In this document: in pieces, positions 36,352 through 46,205 of the stretch
Layout: every line of letters begins with the position of its first letter
Numbering within the stretch: position 1 is the first letter of the stretch
NCBI RefSeq assembly: GCF_000369505.1
Contig: NZ_KB850055.1
Coordinates: forward strand, 2,289,513 to 2,353,512
Length of the DNA stretch: 64,000 nucleotides
From: Acinetobacter sp. NIPH 298
Lineage (GTDB): Bacteria > Pseudomonadota > Gammaproteobacteria > Pseudomonadales > Moraxellaceae
Reading direction: 5' to 3'
The notes under the pieces: model-generated
The model's database searches: none
Seen by the model: the letters and a program-made list of their open reading frames with translations, nothing else
What the model was told of the DNA's origin: nothing
Program-made: the position numbers and the translations under genes

Positions 36352-38227
36352 GTTGATTCACTCCCTTATCATTTGCATGGGGTTGGGCAACGATACTTTT
36401 TGAATCAACATCATTGCTATCTACATTTGCCACAATGAGTTTGTTCATCATTCCAGCTGCCATGTGATATAACAAATGGCAGTGGATAGCCCATTCACCT
36501 AATTCATCAGCAGTAAGTAAAGTTGTAACTGTTTTCCCTGGTGGCACAATGATCGTGTGTTTATTTGGCATATTACTTGGATCTTGACCATTTTCAAGCT
36601 GCATAAACATACCGTGCAAGTGCATTGGGTGAGCCATCATACTGTCATTCACAAATTTCAAGCGTATACGTTCCCCATATTTCACTTTGAATGGTTCTGT
36701 TTCATTAAACTTCTTACCATTAATTGTCCAAATGTAGCGCTCCATATTCCCACCAAGACGGATTTCCATTTCACGTTCAGGGGCACGAGTATCTGGTTGA
36801 GGGTTTAAAGATTGTAAATCACTATACTGGAGTGCTTTTTGACCAACGGGTGTTGAAGCATTTGCCCATCCAAATACGGTATTATCATTCTTGTCTGAAG
36901 CCGACTTAACAGTAGCACTATTCATCGGCATATCATGATTCATACCTTTCATAGAAGACATATCGTGATTCATACCTTTCATAGAAGACATATCATGATT
37001 CATATCTTTCATTGAAGACATATCATGATCCATACCTTTCATAGAAGACATATCGTGATTCATGCCTTTCATAGAAGACATATCATGATCCATACCTTTC
37101 ATAGAAGACATATCATGATTCATACCTTGCATTGAAGACATGTCATGATCCATCCCCATATCTTCCATAGTCAATAAAGAGCGAGGACGAGGTTTAGGCA
37201 TCTCAATTTGTTTTACAGGTAAGGTATTTTCATCATGTAAGGTTCCAACCGAAAAACCAGTACGATCAATAGATTCAGCTTCAATTTGGTAATGTGCTTG
37301 TTTTGGTTCCACAATGACATCATAAGTTTCAGCAGTACCAATACGGAACTCATCTACAGGAACGGGCTTTACAGGTTGACCATCAGCACTGACTACAGTC
37401 ATTTTTAGGTTTGGAATGCGTACATCAAAGAATGACATAGCGGAAGCATTAATAAAACGAAGGCGAACTTTTTCACCAGCTTTGAAGTTACCCGTCCAAT
37501 TTTGCTGAGGTGTCTTGCCATTCATTAAAAATGTATAACCAGTCACATCGGACATATCTGTTTTCAGCATTCGCATCTGATTCCACATAGAACGGTCTTG
37601 CCAAGTCGCTTTTAGCCCATCACGTTTAACTTGTTTTAATACATCGAATACTGTTTCGCGGCGGTTCTGATAGTAGTCTGCTTCTTTTTTAAGATTTTTC
37701 ATAATTTGATCACTTGTCGAATTATGAAAATCAGAAAGCAAAACAACGTAATCTTTATCGGTTTTTTCAGCAGCTGTTAGTGGAGTTTTATCTTTAGGAT
37801 AAATAACAAAAGCACCATATAAACCGTCTTGTTCTTGTCCTTTACTATGTGAATGATACCAATAAGTACCATTTTGGCGGACTTTAAACTTATATTCATA
37901 AGTTTTATTAGGGGCAATGCCATTAAATTTGTTAAATCCAGGTACACCATCCATAATTCCAGGTAATAATAAGCCATGCCAATGGATTGAAGAGTCCTGA
38001 TTTTTTAACTTATTGTGAACACGGATAACGGCCTCATCACCTTCTTCAAATTCAAGAAGTGGTGCAACGAATTTACCATTTACAGTAATTCTCTCAACTG
38101 GTTTTCCTGTGATATTTACAGTTTGTTCAGCGATTGTTAAATCATATTCTTTAACTGCCGCCATTACCCAAGTTGATGAAAATAAACCAACTCCTATTAA
38201 AAGGACATGACTTAATTTTTTAGACAT
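36338..38227 (-). CDS. copA: Periplasmic multicopper oxidase CopA/PcoA
   Basis: 629 residues. Three cupredoxin domains with all copper sites: HWH (82-84), HSH (125-127), then C-terminal HPMHLHG and HCHLLYHMAAGMM (T1, T2 and T3 ligands). Between domains 2 and 3 it carries eight tandem 10-residue repeats of the type MNHDMSSMKG, which are Met/His/Asp copper-binding motifs. The N-terminus is an ordinary Sec-type signal (LLIGVGLFSSTWVMAA) without a twin arginine, unusual for PcoA-type oxidases. It oxidises Cu(I) in the periplasm. Second gene of the minus-strand cop operon. Confidence 0.93.
   Translation of the reverse strand: MSKKLSHVLLIGVGLFSSTWVMAAVKEYDLTIAEQTVNITGKPVERITVNGKFVAPLLEFEEGDEAVIRVHNKLKNQDSSIHWHGLLLPGIMDGVPGFNKFNGIAPNKTYEYKFKVRQNGTYWYHSHSKGQEQDGLYGAFVIYPKDKTPLTAAEKTDKDYVVLLSDFHNSTSDQIMKNLKKEADYYQNRRETVFDVLKQVKRDGLKATWQDRSMWNQMRMLKTDMSDVTGYTFLMNGKTPQQNWTGNFKAGEKVRLRFINASAMSFFDVRIPNLKMTVVSADGQPVKPVPVDEFRIGTAETYDVIVEPKQAHYQIEAESIDRTGFSVGTLHDENTLPVKQIEMPKPRPRSLLTMEDMGMDHDMSSMQGMNHDMSSMKGMDHDMSSMKGMNHDMSSMKGMDHDMSSMKDMNHDMSSMKGMNHDMSSMKGMNHDMPMNSATVKSASDKNDNTVFGWANASTPVGQKALQYSDLQSLNPQPDTRAPEREMEIRLGGNMERYIWTINGKKFNETEPFKVKYGERIRLKFVNDSMMAHPMHLHGMFMQLENGQDPSNMPNKHTIIVPPGKTVTTLLTADELGEWAIHCHLLYHMAAGMMNKLIVANVDSNDVDSKSIVAQPHANDKGVNQHANH
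36925..37165 (-). repeat. copA: 30-bp tandem repeat coding the copper-binding segment of CopA
   Basis: About eight in-frame units of 30 bp (such as TTTCATAGAAGACATATCAT..., plus strand), each giving M-(N/D)-HDMSSM-(K/Q)-(G/D). Units differ by only a few bases, mainly at the N/D codon, so the array has probably expanded recently and may vary in length between strains. Confidence 0.9.
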
Positions 38228-38315
38228 TTATTTCACCTATCTAATATAAAGATGGGGAGCTCAAGCAAACCAATTATTCGCTTTAATCTCACCAATCTTT
38301 CATTTATCGTATTTG

Positions 38316-38666
38316 TTATTTATTTGATGTATTTGACATGTTCATCTTTGAGTGGTCCATGTTCATCATATTTGAATGATCCATATTACCCATTTTAGAC
38401 TGATCCATATTCATCATCTTAGAGTGATCCATCTGAGACATATCAGCCATATTGCCATGCTCATGCTGACTATGATCCTGTTGGGTTTTCTCATCATTCT
38501 TCATATTACAAGGTTTTTGGCATTTCTCTGACATTTTTGAGTCCGCTTTAGTTTCAGTGACTACAGTGGTTCCCTGTTTAGCATCGGCTGCCCAAGACTG
38601 AGTTCCTGCAATTAAAGTTCCAATACACATAAGTGTAGTTAAGCTACGACGGAATAGAGTTTTCAT
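38316..38666 (-). CDS. Exported Met/His-rich copper-binding protein
   Basis: About 116 residues: signal peptide (TLMCIGTLIAGTQSWA), a short linker with CQKPC, and then an almost purely metal-binding tail of MDHSKM / MDQSKM / MDHSNM units and QDHSQHEHG. ATG 38666 follows TGGAGCAAAAC and is preferred to an earlier codon at 38678. First gene of the minus-strand copper operon, 88 bp before copA, next to the CopR box. Likely a periplasmic copper sponge or chaperone. Confidence 0.75.
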   Translation of the reverse strand: MKTLFRRSLTTLMCIGTLIAGTQSWAADAKQGTTVVTETKADSKMSEKCQKPCNMKNDEKTQQDHSQHEHGNMADMSQMDHSKMMNMDQSKMGNMDHSNMMNMDHSKMNMSNTSNK

Positions 38667-38733
38667 GTTTTGCTCCAAAAATTAACTTTATACAAATACC
38701 TTAAAGGCTACCACCAAACATCTATATGACATG

Positions 38734-38752
38734 AAAATGACATTTTTGTAAT
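38734..38752. promoter_or_regulatory. CopR/CusR box between cop operon and copRS
   Basis: AAAATGACATTTTTGTAAT resembles the CusR/CopR/PcoR box (AAAATGACAA-N2-TTGTCATTTT) and matches the box at 43,437. It lies in the divergent region between the cop operon (minus) and copRS (plus), so the system probably controls both. Confidence 0.7.
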
Positions 38753-38816
38753 CTACAAAGAATCACGTATTTATAACGTTATTATATTCTTAATGAGTGA
38801 TATTGGATTTTTATCA

Positions 38817-39500
38817 ATGAGAATCTTACTAGTTGAAGATGAACAAAAAACTGGTGATTACCTTAAACAAGGTCTATCTGAAGCTGGGTATATTACGGAT
38901 TGGGTCACAGATGGATTATCAGGTAAACATCAAGCACTTTCCGAAGAATATGACCTCATCATTTTGGACGTTATGTTACCAAAATTAGATGGCTGGAATA
39001 TCATTTATGATATTCGCAAAAGCGGAAAGACAATGCCTATTCTATTTCTTTCAGCGCGTGATCAAATTGAAGATCGAGTTAAGGGATTAGATTTGGGAGC
39101 TGATGACTACCTCGTAAAACCTTTTGCTTTTGCTGAGTTATTAGCACGCATTAAAAGCTTACTCCGACGGGGACAACAAAAAGAAGATAGTAACCTTATT
39201 ACAATTGCTGATCTTGAACTTGATCTTCGTAAACGCCGCGTCACTCGCGCTGGGCAACGTATTGACTTAACAGCTAAAGAATTCGCGCTGATGGAATTAT
39301 TTATGCGTAGACGTGGTGAAATTTTACCTCGCGCACTCATAGCTTCTCAAATTTGGGATATGAATTTTGATAGTGATACCAACGTCGTAGAAGTCGCTAT
39401 TAAACGTTTGAGAAGTAAAATTGACAGTAACTTTAGCCCTAAGCTAATCCAGAACATACGGGGAATGGGTTATGTTCTAGAGGTTGAAGATGACTCGTAA
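38817..39500 (+). CDS. copR: Copper-responsive response regulator CopR/CusR
   Basis: About 227 residues of the OmpR/PhoB class. Receiver domain [20 protein letters not shown], phosphorylation site [14 protein letters not shown] (Asp about 51), and KPFAFAEL with the conserved Lys. The winged-helix output domain includes [26 protein letters not shown] 38817 gives the usual MRILLVEDE start; an ATG at 38793 adds eight residues. Divergent from the copper operon, with a copper box between. Its 3' end overlaps copS by 11 bases. Confidence 0.93.
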   Translation: MRILLVEDEQKTGDYLKQGLSEAGYITDWVTDGLSGKHQALSEEYDLIILDVMLPKLDGWNIIYDIRKSGKTMPILFLSARDQIEDRVKGLDLGADDYLVKPFAFAELLARIKSLLRRGQQKEDSNLITIADLELDLRKRRVTRAGQRIDLTAKEFALMELFMRRRGEILPRALIASQIWDMNFDSDTNVVEVAIKRLRSKIDSNFSPKLIQNIRGMGYVLEVEDDS

Positions 39501-40866
39501 ATTGTTTAATGCAATCAGCTTTCGTATAGCTATTATTTTTTCTCTATCTACCGTAATCATTCTAATGATTATGGGACTAGTTATTCATCAACTCGTAATG
39601 CATCATTTCGAAGCTCAAGACCGAACTCAATTAGAAGGTAAAATTCAACTTATAGAGAATCTATTAGAACAGAATCCTTCTAATTCTCAAGAATTGAATT
39701 TATATTTAAAAGATGCCTTAGTTGGTCATCATGATCTAATTGTTCAAATTGAACGACCAACGGGTCAAATTATTTTTAGTTCAGCACCATCCACCATTCA
39801 TACCCAAACACTCAATAAATCAAAACGAAAGCCTTGGGTTGAATGGAGCATTCAAAATAAAACCTACCGTGGTTTAATTTATACAAAGTCTTTTAATCAT
39901 CAAGACTCAATTATGTCAGCTCAAATTGTCGTTGGCATCGATACTTCTGAGCATCTACATTTCTTAAATGACTTTAGACGTCAACTTCTATACATTGGAT
40001 TTGTGGGTACAATTTGTTTAATGTTCTTAGGGTGGTTCGCAGCATGGCGAGGGTTACGCCCAGTTCAAAAAATGGCAAAAGTGGCAGAAGGTATATCTGC
40101 TCAACATCTTTCTGAACGCTTAGAAGTCGAAAACACGCCAACAGAGCTTAGATCCTTAGCCATAGCTTTTAACGATATGTTAGATAGACTGGAATCTGCT
40201 GTAGAGAAATTATCAGACTTCTCATCTGATCTTGCTCATGAAATTCGCACACCTATTAATAATTTGATGACTCAAACCCAAGTATGTTTATCCCGTAGTA
40301 GAGATATCAATACTTATCAGGAAGTTCTCTTTTCTAACTTAGAAGAGTTTGAACGTTTAGCTCGGATGGTTTCAGATATGTTATTCCTTGCCAAAGCCGA
40401 ACACGGTTTGCATTTACCAAACTTACAAAGAATTGATTTGGTCAAAGAAATTTCAGCTTTATTTGACTTTTATGATGCTATTGCTTCTGAAAAGAAAATG
40501 ACTTTAGAACAAACTGGTCTAGGTTATGTAAATGGCGATCCTTCAATGTTACGTCGAGCACTCAGTAATCTATTATCAAATGCGATCAAATATGGAAAAA
40601 CAGATTCAGTGATCAAAATCAATTGCCAACAAAGCTTTGATAAAACTGTTTTTACAATTGAGAATGAAAGCTCACCTTTATCATCAGACCAGCTAAATCG
40701 ATTATTTGACCGTTTTTATAGAACAGATGCTTCCAGACAGCGAGTTGAGGAAGGTACTGGCTTAGGGCTAGCAATTACCAAATCCATTCTTGATGTACAT
40801 GGCGCAACAATTAGAGCAGACTATCATAATGGCCGCATAACTTTTAAAATTATTTTTAAAAATTAA
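39490..40866 (+). CDS. copS: Copper-sensing histidine kinase CopS/CusS
   Basis: About 458 residues. Two transmembrane segments (about 9-35 and 165-190) flank a periplasmic sensor region. A HAMP domain follows, then the H-box [21 protein letters not shown]-box [11 protein letters not shown], and the G-boxes [19 protein letters not shown]. Heavy-metal sensor kinase family (CusS/IrlB). Start ATG 39490 lies inside the copR 3' end, so the pair is translationally coupled. Confidence 0.92.
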   Translation: MTRKLFNAISFRIAIIFSLSTVIILMIMGLVIHQLVMHHFEAQDRTQLEGKIQLIENLLEQNPSNSQELNLYLKDALVGHHDLIVQIERPTGQIIFSSAPSTIHTQTLNKSKRKPWVEWSIQNKTYRGLIYTKSFNHQDSIMSAQIVVGIDTSEHLHFLNDFRRQLLYIGFVGTICLMFLGWFAAWRGLRPVQKMAKVAEGISAQHLSERLEVENTPTELRSLAIAFNDMLDRLESAVEKLSDFSSDLAHEIRTPINNLMTQTQVCLSRSRDINTYQEVLFSNLEEFERLARMVSDMLFLAKAEHGLHLPNLQRIDLVKEISALFDFYDAIASEKKMTLEQTGLGYVNGDPSMLRRALSNLLSNAIKYGKTDSVIKINCQQSFDKTVFTIENESSPLSSDQLNRLFDRFYRTDASRQRVEEGTGLGLAITKSILDVHGATIRADYHNGRITFKIIFKN

Positions 40867-40891
40867 TCACTTATATAAAAATAAACAACTA

Positions 40892-40933
40892 CTGACTACT
40901 CATCTTTAATAGTTAAAAATAATGAGTAGTCAG
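40892..40933. terminator. Hairpin between copS and the copper ATPase gene
   Basis: Twelve-base perfect arms CTGACTACTCAT (40892-40903) / ATGAGTAGTCAG (40922-40933) with an 18-base loop, between convergent genes. The T-run is weak, so it is a likely but imperfect terminator. Confidence 0.55.
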
Positions 40934-40939
40934 AAAAAC

Positions 40940-43303
40940 TTAGTTTTGGCTACGTAGTCGTAAAGCATTACCAATTACTGATGCTGAACTTAGACTCATT
41001 GCTAAGGCTGCGATCATAGGAGAAAGTAACCAGCCAGTAAATGGATATAAAATACCCGCTGCTAAAGGAATACCTAAAGCATTATAAAGAAATGCGAACA
41101 TAAGGTTCTGCTTCATGTTTTTAATGGTTGCTTCTGATAATGAACGAGCAATCTCTATACCGCGTAAATCACCTTTTACCAAAGTAACTTGTGCACTATT
41201 CATTGCTACATCTGTTCCTGTACCCATTGCAATTCCGATATCAGCCTGAGCTAAAGCTGGGGCATCATTGATCCCATCACCAGCCATCGCAACCACTCTT
41301 CCTTCTTTTTGCAATTTCTTAACCAATTCTAATTTATCTGCGGGTTTAACCTCACCATAAACCTCATCAATACCTAATCTAGCGCCAACAGACTTAGCTG
41401 TTGTTAATCCATCACCAGTAGCCATTACGATTCTTAGACCGGAATCTTTTAATGAAAGAACAGCCTCAGGTGTACTTGCTTTGATTGGATCTGAAACAGC
41501 CAGAAGACCTAGCAGTTTTCCATCGGCTGCCAAATACATAACACTGGCACCTTCAGCTCTTAATACCTCTGCTTGTGGAATAAGAGTGTTAACAGATATC
41601 CCTAATTGCTTCATCAGTGCCGTATTACCTAGAGCTAATTTTTGTCCGTTTATCTCTCCATTAACACCAATACCTGAACCTGATTCAAATGAAGTAGGTT
41701 TACTTAAAGTAAGATTTCGCTCACGGGCGGCACGTACAATTGCATTTGCTAAAGGATGCTCACTGCCCTGATCTAAACTCGCAGCTAAACGGAGGACTTC
41801 ATTCTTTTCATATCCTGAAGTGGCTACTACTTTATTGAATGATGGTTGTCCTTCTGTCAAAGTTCCTGTTTTATCAATAATCAATGTATCAATTTTACGT
41901 AGATTCTCTATTGCGGCAGCGTCTCGAAAAAGTACTCCATTTGATGCACCTCGCCCTGTTGCTACCATAATTGACATTGGCGTAGCTAATCCCAAAGCAC
42001 ATGGGCATGCGATGATTAAAACAGCTACTGCATTGATTAATCCATAAACCCAACTAGGTTCAGGTCCGAATAGCCCCCACCCCAAAAAAGTTAGAACAGC
42101 AATACCTATAACCCCCATAACAAATCGTCCTGCAACATGATCCGCCATCCGCTGCATAGGTGCTTTTGAACGTTGAGCCTGAGCAACCATTTGCACGATT
42201 TGAGAAAGTACGGTTGATGATCCAACTTTTTCTGATCGCATCACCAATGAACCATTCATGTTCATTGTTGCACCAATGACTTGATCACCCACACGTTTTG
42301 TAACTGGCACAGGTTCACCAGTTAACATCGATTCATCTACAGAGCTTGAACCTTCTGTAATGACTCCATCAACAGGAACTTTTTCACCGGGGCGTATCCG
42401 TAATAAATCGCCTACGTGTACATGAGATAGTGGAATATCTTCTTCTATACCATCAACACTGATTTTTCTTGCTGTTTTAGGTGCTAGCCCAAGTAGGGAT
42501 TTAATTGCCGCTGAAGTTTGGGAACGTGCTTTTAACTCTAGCACTTGACCTAACAATGTGAGAGAAATAATCGCTGCGGTCGCCTCAAAATACACAGCAA
42601 CACGCCCCATAGATACAAATGAGTCTGGAAATACTTGAGGTACTATTGTTCCAACAAGGCTGTATATAAAAGCAGCTCCTGTACCAATTCCAATCAAGGT
42701 CCACATATTTGGACTCCGATTAAGGATTGACTGCCAACATCTCACAAAAAATGGCATTCCTGCCCACAAAACAATTGGTAAAGTCAGTACCAGTTCAATC
42801 CAGCTTTGCACCTGCATTTCGAACCAGTTCAATTGATGACCAAACATTGCTAAGAAAACTACAATAATGGTTAGCGGTAAGGTCCACCAAAATCTATGCT
42901 TAAAATTCTTGAGTTCTGGGTTTTTATCAGCGTCATCTAAGTCAGGAAGTAAAGGCTCTAACGACATACCACAGATCGGACAATTTCCCGCATGGTTCTG
43001 TCTAATTTCAGGATGCATTGGACAAGTGTATATCGTGAAGGTATTAACATGAGCAGGCTGATTAACTTCATTTGAATCCTCACCATCCCTCTTTTGTGGT
43101 TCTTTTAACGCAACTACATTCTCAACTTTAGTAAAATAAAAATGAGGATCACTTTTAAACTTTATGTGGCATTTCTCACTACAAAAGTAAAAAGTTCTAT
43201 TTTTAACTTCTTCATAAAACTTGGATGCTTCTGTAACTGTCATACCACAGACAGGGTCAGTAAGTCTGTTATTGAGTACTTTGTTTTCATGATGATGGTC
43301 CAT
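40940..43303 (-). CDS. copA2: Copper-translocating P1B-type ATPase with N-terminal YHS domain
   Basis: About 787 residues. N-terminal His patch (MDHHHENK), a YHS domain (DPVCGMTV...[11 protein letters not shown]) and a heavy-metal-binding domain ([27 protein letters not shown]) replace the usual HMA domains. The core has [10 protein letters not shown], the transmembrane CPC site [11 protein letters not shown], the phosphorylation site [18 protein letters not shown] and [10 protein letters not shown]. This type exports Cu(I) or Ag(I) (SilP/CopB-like). ATG 43303 follows AAGGAGGCTTTT; the gene symbol is provisional since copA is used for the oxidase. It is convergent with copS. Confidence 0.92.
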   Translation of the reverse strand: MDHHHENKVLNNRLTDPVCGMTVTEASKFYEEVKNRTFYFCSEKCHIKFKSDPHFYFTKVENVVALKEPQKRDGEDSNEVNQPAHVNTFTIYTCPMHPEIRQNHAGNCPICGMSLEPLLPDLDDADKNPELKNFKHRFWWTLPLTIIVVFLAMFGHQLNWFEMQVQSWIELVLTLPIVLWAGMPFFVRCWQSILNRSPNMWTLIGIGTGAAFIYSLVGTIVPQVFPDSFVSMGRVAVYFEATAAIISLTLLGQVLELKARSQTSAAIKSLLGLAPKTARKISVDGIEEDIPLSHVHVGDLLRIRPGEKVPVDGVITEGSSSVDESMLTGEPVPVTKRVGDQVIGATMNMNGSLVMRSEKVGSSTVLSQIVQMVAQAQRSKAPMQRMADHVAGRFVMGVIGIAVLTFLGWGLFGPEPSWVYGLINAVAVLIIACPCALGLATPMSIMVATGRGASNGVLFRDAAAIENLRKIDTLIIDKTGTLTEGQPSFNKVVATSGYEKNEVLRLAASLDQGSEHPLANAIVRAARERNLTLSKPTSFESGSGIGVNGEINGQKLALGNTALMKQLGISVNTLIPQAEVLRAEGASVMYLAADGKLLGLLAVSDPIKASTPEAVLSLKDSGLRIVMATGDGLTTAKSVGARLGIDEVYGEVKPADKLELVKKLQKEGRVVAMAGDGINDAPALAQADIGIAMGTGTDVAMNSAQVTLVKGDLRGIEIARSLSEATIKNMKQNLMFAFLYNALGIPLAAGILYPFTGWLLSPMIAALAMSLSSASVIGNALRLRSQN

Positions 43304-43436
43304 AAAAGCCTCCTTCATATTTAATTTTTTAAATTAATAATTTCATTAAGATGGAAATAGACGCCCTCTTATTAGTTTGTTTAGTGATCATTGTTTTCTT
43401 TAAAGCCAGTGTACCACTTGTGGTTTTTTAATTTTT

Positions 43437-43458
43437 AAAATGACAAAAATGTAATTTT
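43437..43458. promoter_or_regulatory. Second CopR/CusR box
   Basis: AAAATGACA and TGTAATTTT half-sites (one mismatch from a perfect palindrome) with four bases between. It is the best dyad in the 280-bp divergent region between the ATPase gene (minus) and copC (plus). It shares AAAATGACA-N4/5-TGTAAT with the box at 38,734. Confidence 0.7.
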
Positions 43459-43584
43459 GAAGTCATCGGGATGTTTCTCTCATCCTTTAATAATAAGCAT
43501 GAGAAAGGTGATGACCAAGCAACCAATTGATGCATTTCATTCGGTCATTACTGAGCCCAAGATTAGTTTAAAGAGGATGAAGAA

Positions 43585-43965
43585 ATGAAAATTTTCAAAA
43601 ATAAAATGTCAGCTCTACGTAACACTCTCGTAGGTGCAACACTGATTGTTACTGCTTCAAGTGCATTTGCACACGTGAAACTTGAAAGTGCAATTCCTGC
43701 GATCAATGCTTCTGTAGCAAGTCAACCAAAAAACATAACACTCAATTTTGGTGAAGAAGTCATGCTAATGAACGTTAAGTTACTTGATGCCCAACGTAAG
43801 GATATCCCTTTGAACTACCAAATAACTCATGATATGAAAAAATCATTTGACGTAGCGGTTCCAAAACTAAAAAAAGGAAAATATACGGTGGTTTGGACCA
43901 CAATGGGTACCGATGGCCATAACATGAATGGTGAATATAATTTCACTATTAAATCGGTAAAATAA
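43585..43965 (+). CDS. copC: Periplasmic copper-binding protein CopC
   Basis: 126 residues. Signal peptide ends ASSAFA, and the mature protein starts AHVKLESAIPA, giving the N-terminal His copper ligand of CopC. The beta-barrel core has NITLNFGEEVML, and the C-terminal TDGHNMNGEYNFTI supplies the second Cu(II) site. Precedes copD by 68 bp in the same direction. CopC delivers copper to CopD or stores it in the periplasm. Confidence 0.92.
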   Translation: MKIFKNKMSALRNTLVGATLIVTASSAFAHVKLESAIPAINASVASQPKNITLNFGEEVMLMNVKLLDAQRKDIPLNYQITHDMKKSFDVAVPKLKKGKYTVVWTTMGTDGHNMNGEYNFTIKSVK

Positions 43966-44033
43966 CAATAAATGCAAATAGCCAACATGCAAGCAGCTTG
44001 CTGACACGTTGGCTATAACTGTGGGAGAAAAAT

Positions 44034-44915
44034 ATGATTCCTGAGACTTGGATATACGCAACATGGTTGGTTAAAGTCATTCTATATTTAGGGATTGCAT
44101 TTATTATAGGTGGTGCTTTCTGCTATTTCTTACTTGGACGTTATGTTGAAATAAAGGGAACTATTCTCAAATACATAACTATTGGTACAGGATTAGGTCT
44201 TTTTTCAAGTGTTCTCGGCTTCTTCATTCTTATAGGAAGTTTTGCCAACACTGGCCTTTCAGGTATGTGGGATAGCAACTATATAAATATACTAGTCAAT
44301 ACTCCTACTGGACATGTCTATATCATTCGATCAATCAGTTTTGCACTTTTACTCATATTTATGATAGTCAAACTTAGTAAAGGGACGATTGATATTTCCA
44401 AAACTGAAGGAGCAATCTTTACCATACTGCTCACACCAATCGTTTTAAGTTTTTCACAACTCGGACACGTCACGAATTTACCCTTATTCGCTCAAGCTTT
44501 GTTATCAATACATGTACTTGTAATGTCCTTATGGATGGGGTCGCTTTATCCATTATGGAAAACAAGCAAAAAAATTAATGGCTTACCACTTAAAGAACAT
44601 ATGCATCTATTTGGGCAAATAGCAGCCTTTATTGTAGGAATACTCATCGCTTGTGGTCTTAGTATTGCTTTATTACTCTTTAAAGATTTTAATACTCTAA
44701 TCAATACACCTTATGGGCATGGATTTATTATTAAAATATTATTTGTCCTAAGTATTTTATTGTTAGCAGCCTTTAACAAATGGTATTTCACACCTCGCTT
44801 ACAAGACCCGAAATTTGCGAAACAATTGGGCTATGCCATTTTATTTGAGATGTCATTAGGTCTATCAATTCTTTTAGCCACTGGTTATATCACCACTGTA
44901 GTCGGTATTGAGTAA
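44034..44915 (+). CDS. copD: Copper resistance inner membrane protein CopD
   Basis: 293 residues with eight hydrophobic segments, CopD/PcoD family. Typical blocks include LSIHVLVMSLWMGSLYPLWK and the C-terminal IKILFVLSILLLAAFNKWYFTPRL. With CopC it is thought to move copper across the inner membrane. Follows copC, and is followed 14 bp later by a small exported protein gene. Confidence 0.9.
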   Translation: MIPETWIYATWLVKVILYLGIAFIIGGAFCYFLLGRYVEIKGTILKYITIGTGLGLFSSVLGFFILIGSFANTGLSGMWDSNYINILVNTPTGHVYIIRSISFALLLIFMIVKLSKGTIDISKTEGAIFTILLTPIVLSFSQLGHVTNLPLFAQALLSIHVLVMSLWMGSLYPLWKTSKKINGLPLKEHMHLFGQIAAFIVGILIACGLSIALLLFKDFNTLINTPYGHGFIIKILFVLSILLLAAFNKWYFTPRLQDPKFAKQLGYAILFEMSLGLSILLATGYITTVVGIE

Positions 44916-44929
44916 AAAAGGATCACGCT

Positions 44930-45202
44930 ATGACTTCATGGATGAAGTACAATTTATTATTTCACATATTTTTAAATACAATATCTTGGGCTGAACCTAG
45001 CACTTCAAAAACGATTCGCTCCTTAGATGATACTGAATTACGTAATATTACTGATCATAACCATGGCGATACCAAAGTTGATGAGAATAAAGATGACCAT
45101 CATTCCAAAGATAAACAACTACGTAATGAGGATAGTAGACAACAAAAAGTTATAAATGGATTAATGTTACAAAAGCCTAACGTACTACCGCCCTCCAAAT
45201 AA
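44930..45202 (+). CDS. Small exported His-rich protein after copD
   Basis: 90 residues: a signal-like start (YNLLFHIFLNTISWAEP) and a hydrophilic, His/Asp-rich remainder (TDHNHGDTKVDENKDDHHSKDKQ). Not a recognised family. Position directly after copD and the His content suggest a periplasmic metal-binding accessory. ATG follows AAAAGGATCACGCT, a good ribosome binding site. Ends before a strong hairpin. Confidence 0.6.
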   Translation: MTSWMKYNLLFHIFLNTISWAEPSTSKTIRSLDDTELRNITDHNHGDTKVDENKDDHHSKDKQLRNEDSRQQKVINGLMLQKPNVLPPSK

Positions 45203-45272
45203 ACGATACTTAAGTAATGTTTATTGATTCAATAAGTAGTTCAAATTTTTTAATAAAAAATAGTAGCAATAT

Positions 45273-45304
45273 TACTGTTGGGGGCTTCTTAGCCCCCAAC
45301 AGTA
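45273..45304. terminator. Strong terminator hairpin after the copper block
   Basis: Perfect 14-base arms TACTGTTGGGGGCT / AGCCCCCAACAGTA with a TCTT loop, then TTTAATT. It ends the copCD transcript and separates it from the converging island-maintenance operon. Confidence 0.85.
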
Positions 45305-45305
45305 T

Positions 45306-46205
45306 TTAATTCAGAGCTTGAACCGACTGCTGTAAGCCTTTCTGAATATCTTGAACATGAGTGAGATCATGCGTTTGCTGATGCTCTGTTTGAGATTCAA
45401 CGCTGTAAAACTCCTCCACTATATCCAAACCCTCTTCACCTCCCACCTCAAAGCAGGCATTACCATAACCCTGCCGTGCCACATGATCCAAAGCCTCCTG
45501 ATAGAACCCTGCTGTCTTACTTTGTTCATCCATCTGTTTGGCTGAACTAATCGCATCTTTCAGGTTTGTGCCATCACGTAAAGTCAGATCCACGTAGTAG
45601 ATCGGGGTACGGTAACTTTGTGTGGTGCTTTTACCTCGCAAGGTCAATTGCAATGGCAAACAAGAAAGTAAGTCACCCGATGCTGCGTGATAGTAACGAA
45701 GTCGAGCTGCCAAAGTGCGGATGCTGTTAAAGCCTGTGGTTCTAAAGATGAAAGTACCAAACTCATCTGATTCATCTAAGTTGACGTAGAGTCTGCCATA
45801 GGGCTTGCATAATCCACCCTGTGCCAATGGACATAAATCAGGTGATGGACATGGATGTTGTTCAATGCCATTTTGACCGAGTCGCTGACAGCTTTCGCCA
45901 TTGCCTGAACAGATTAAACGTCCAGTTTGGCGGTCAAATAGGCTGTACTCTGCTCTTAAGTTGAGATCGGGATCATTGAAGATCATGCGGACTGGAATGC
46001 TTCTCAGCTTTTGGTTCTGATTGGGCGCTTTGGCACGTAGTTGCTCATCCAGTGGATGTTTGACCCACCCATCTTTATTTTGGATTTGGCTGGTAATGGT
46101 AAATTGATCATCTTTTTCAGGCAGGCGTTTGCCGTTCTTTTCGACCACTTTGCCAATGCTGATGCGTCCTAAGACTGGTGGGGTAATGGCTAAACCTTTA
46201 ATCAT
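45306..46205 (-). CDS. Phage Gp3-like / putative recombination directionality factor
   Basis: 299 residues, of the family often labelled hydrolase or metal-binding protein. A Cys-rich segment (GRLICSGNGESCQRLGQNGIEQ, then CPSPDLCPLAQGGLCKPYG) could bind zinc. RLYVNLDESDEFGTFIFRTTGFNSIRTLAARLRYY is the most conserved block. Related Gp3-like proteins act as directionality factors for recombinases, but here the role is inferred from family and island context. Last gene of the operon that starts at 49.9 kb. Confidence 0.6.
   Translation of the reverse strand: MIKGLAITPPVLGRISIGKVVEKNGKRLPEKDDQFTITSQIQNKDGWVKHPLDEQLRAKAPNQNQKLRSIPVRMIFNDPDLNLRAEYSLFDRQTGRLICSGNGESCQRLGQNGIEQHPCPSPDLCPLAQGGLCKPYGRLYVNLDESDEFGTFIFRTTGFNSIRTLAARLRYYHAASGDLLSCLPLQLTLRGKSTTQSYRTPIYYVDLTLRDGTNLKDAISSAKQMDEQSKTAGFYQEALDHVARQGYGNACFEVGGEEGLDIVEEFYSVESQTEHQQTHDLTHVQDIQKGLQQSVQALN

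Noticed and set aside
36925..37165. Regular 30-bp repeats resembling a CRISPR array
   Set aside because: The repeats are directly adjacent without unique spacers and are in frame within copA, encoding Met/His motifs.
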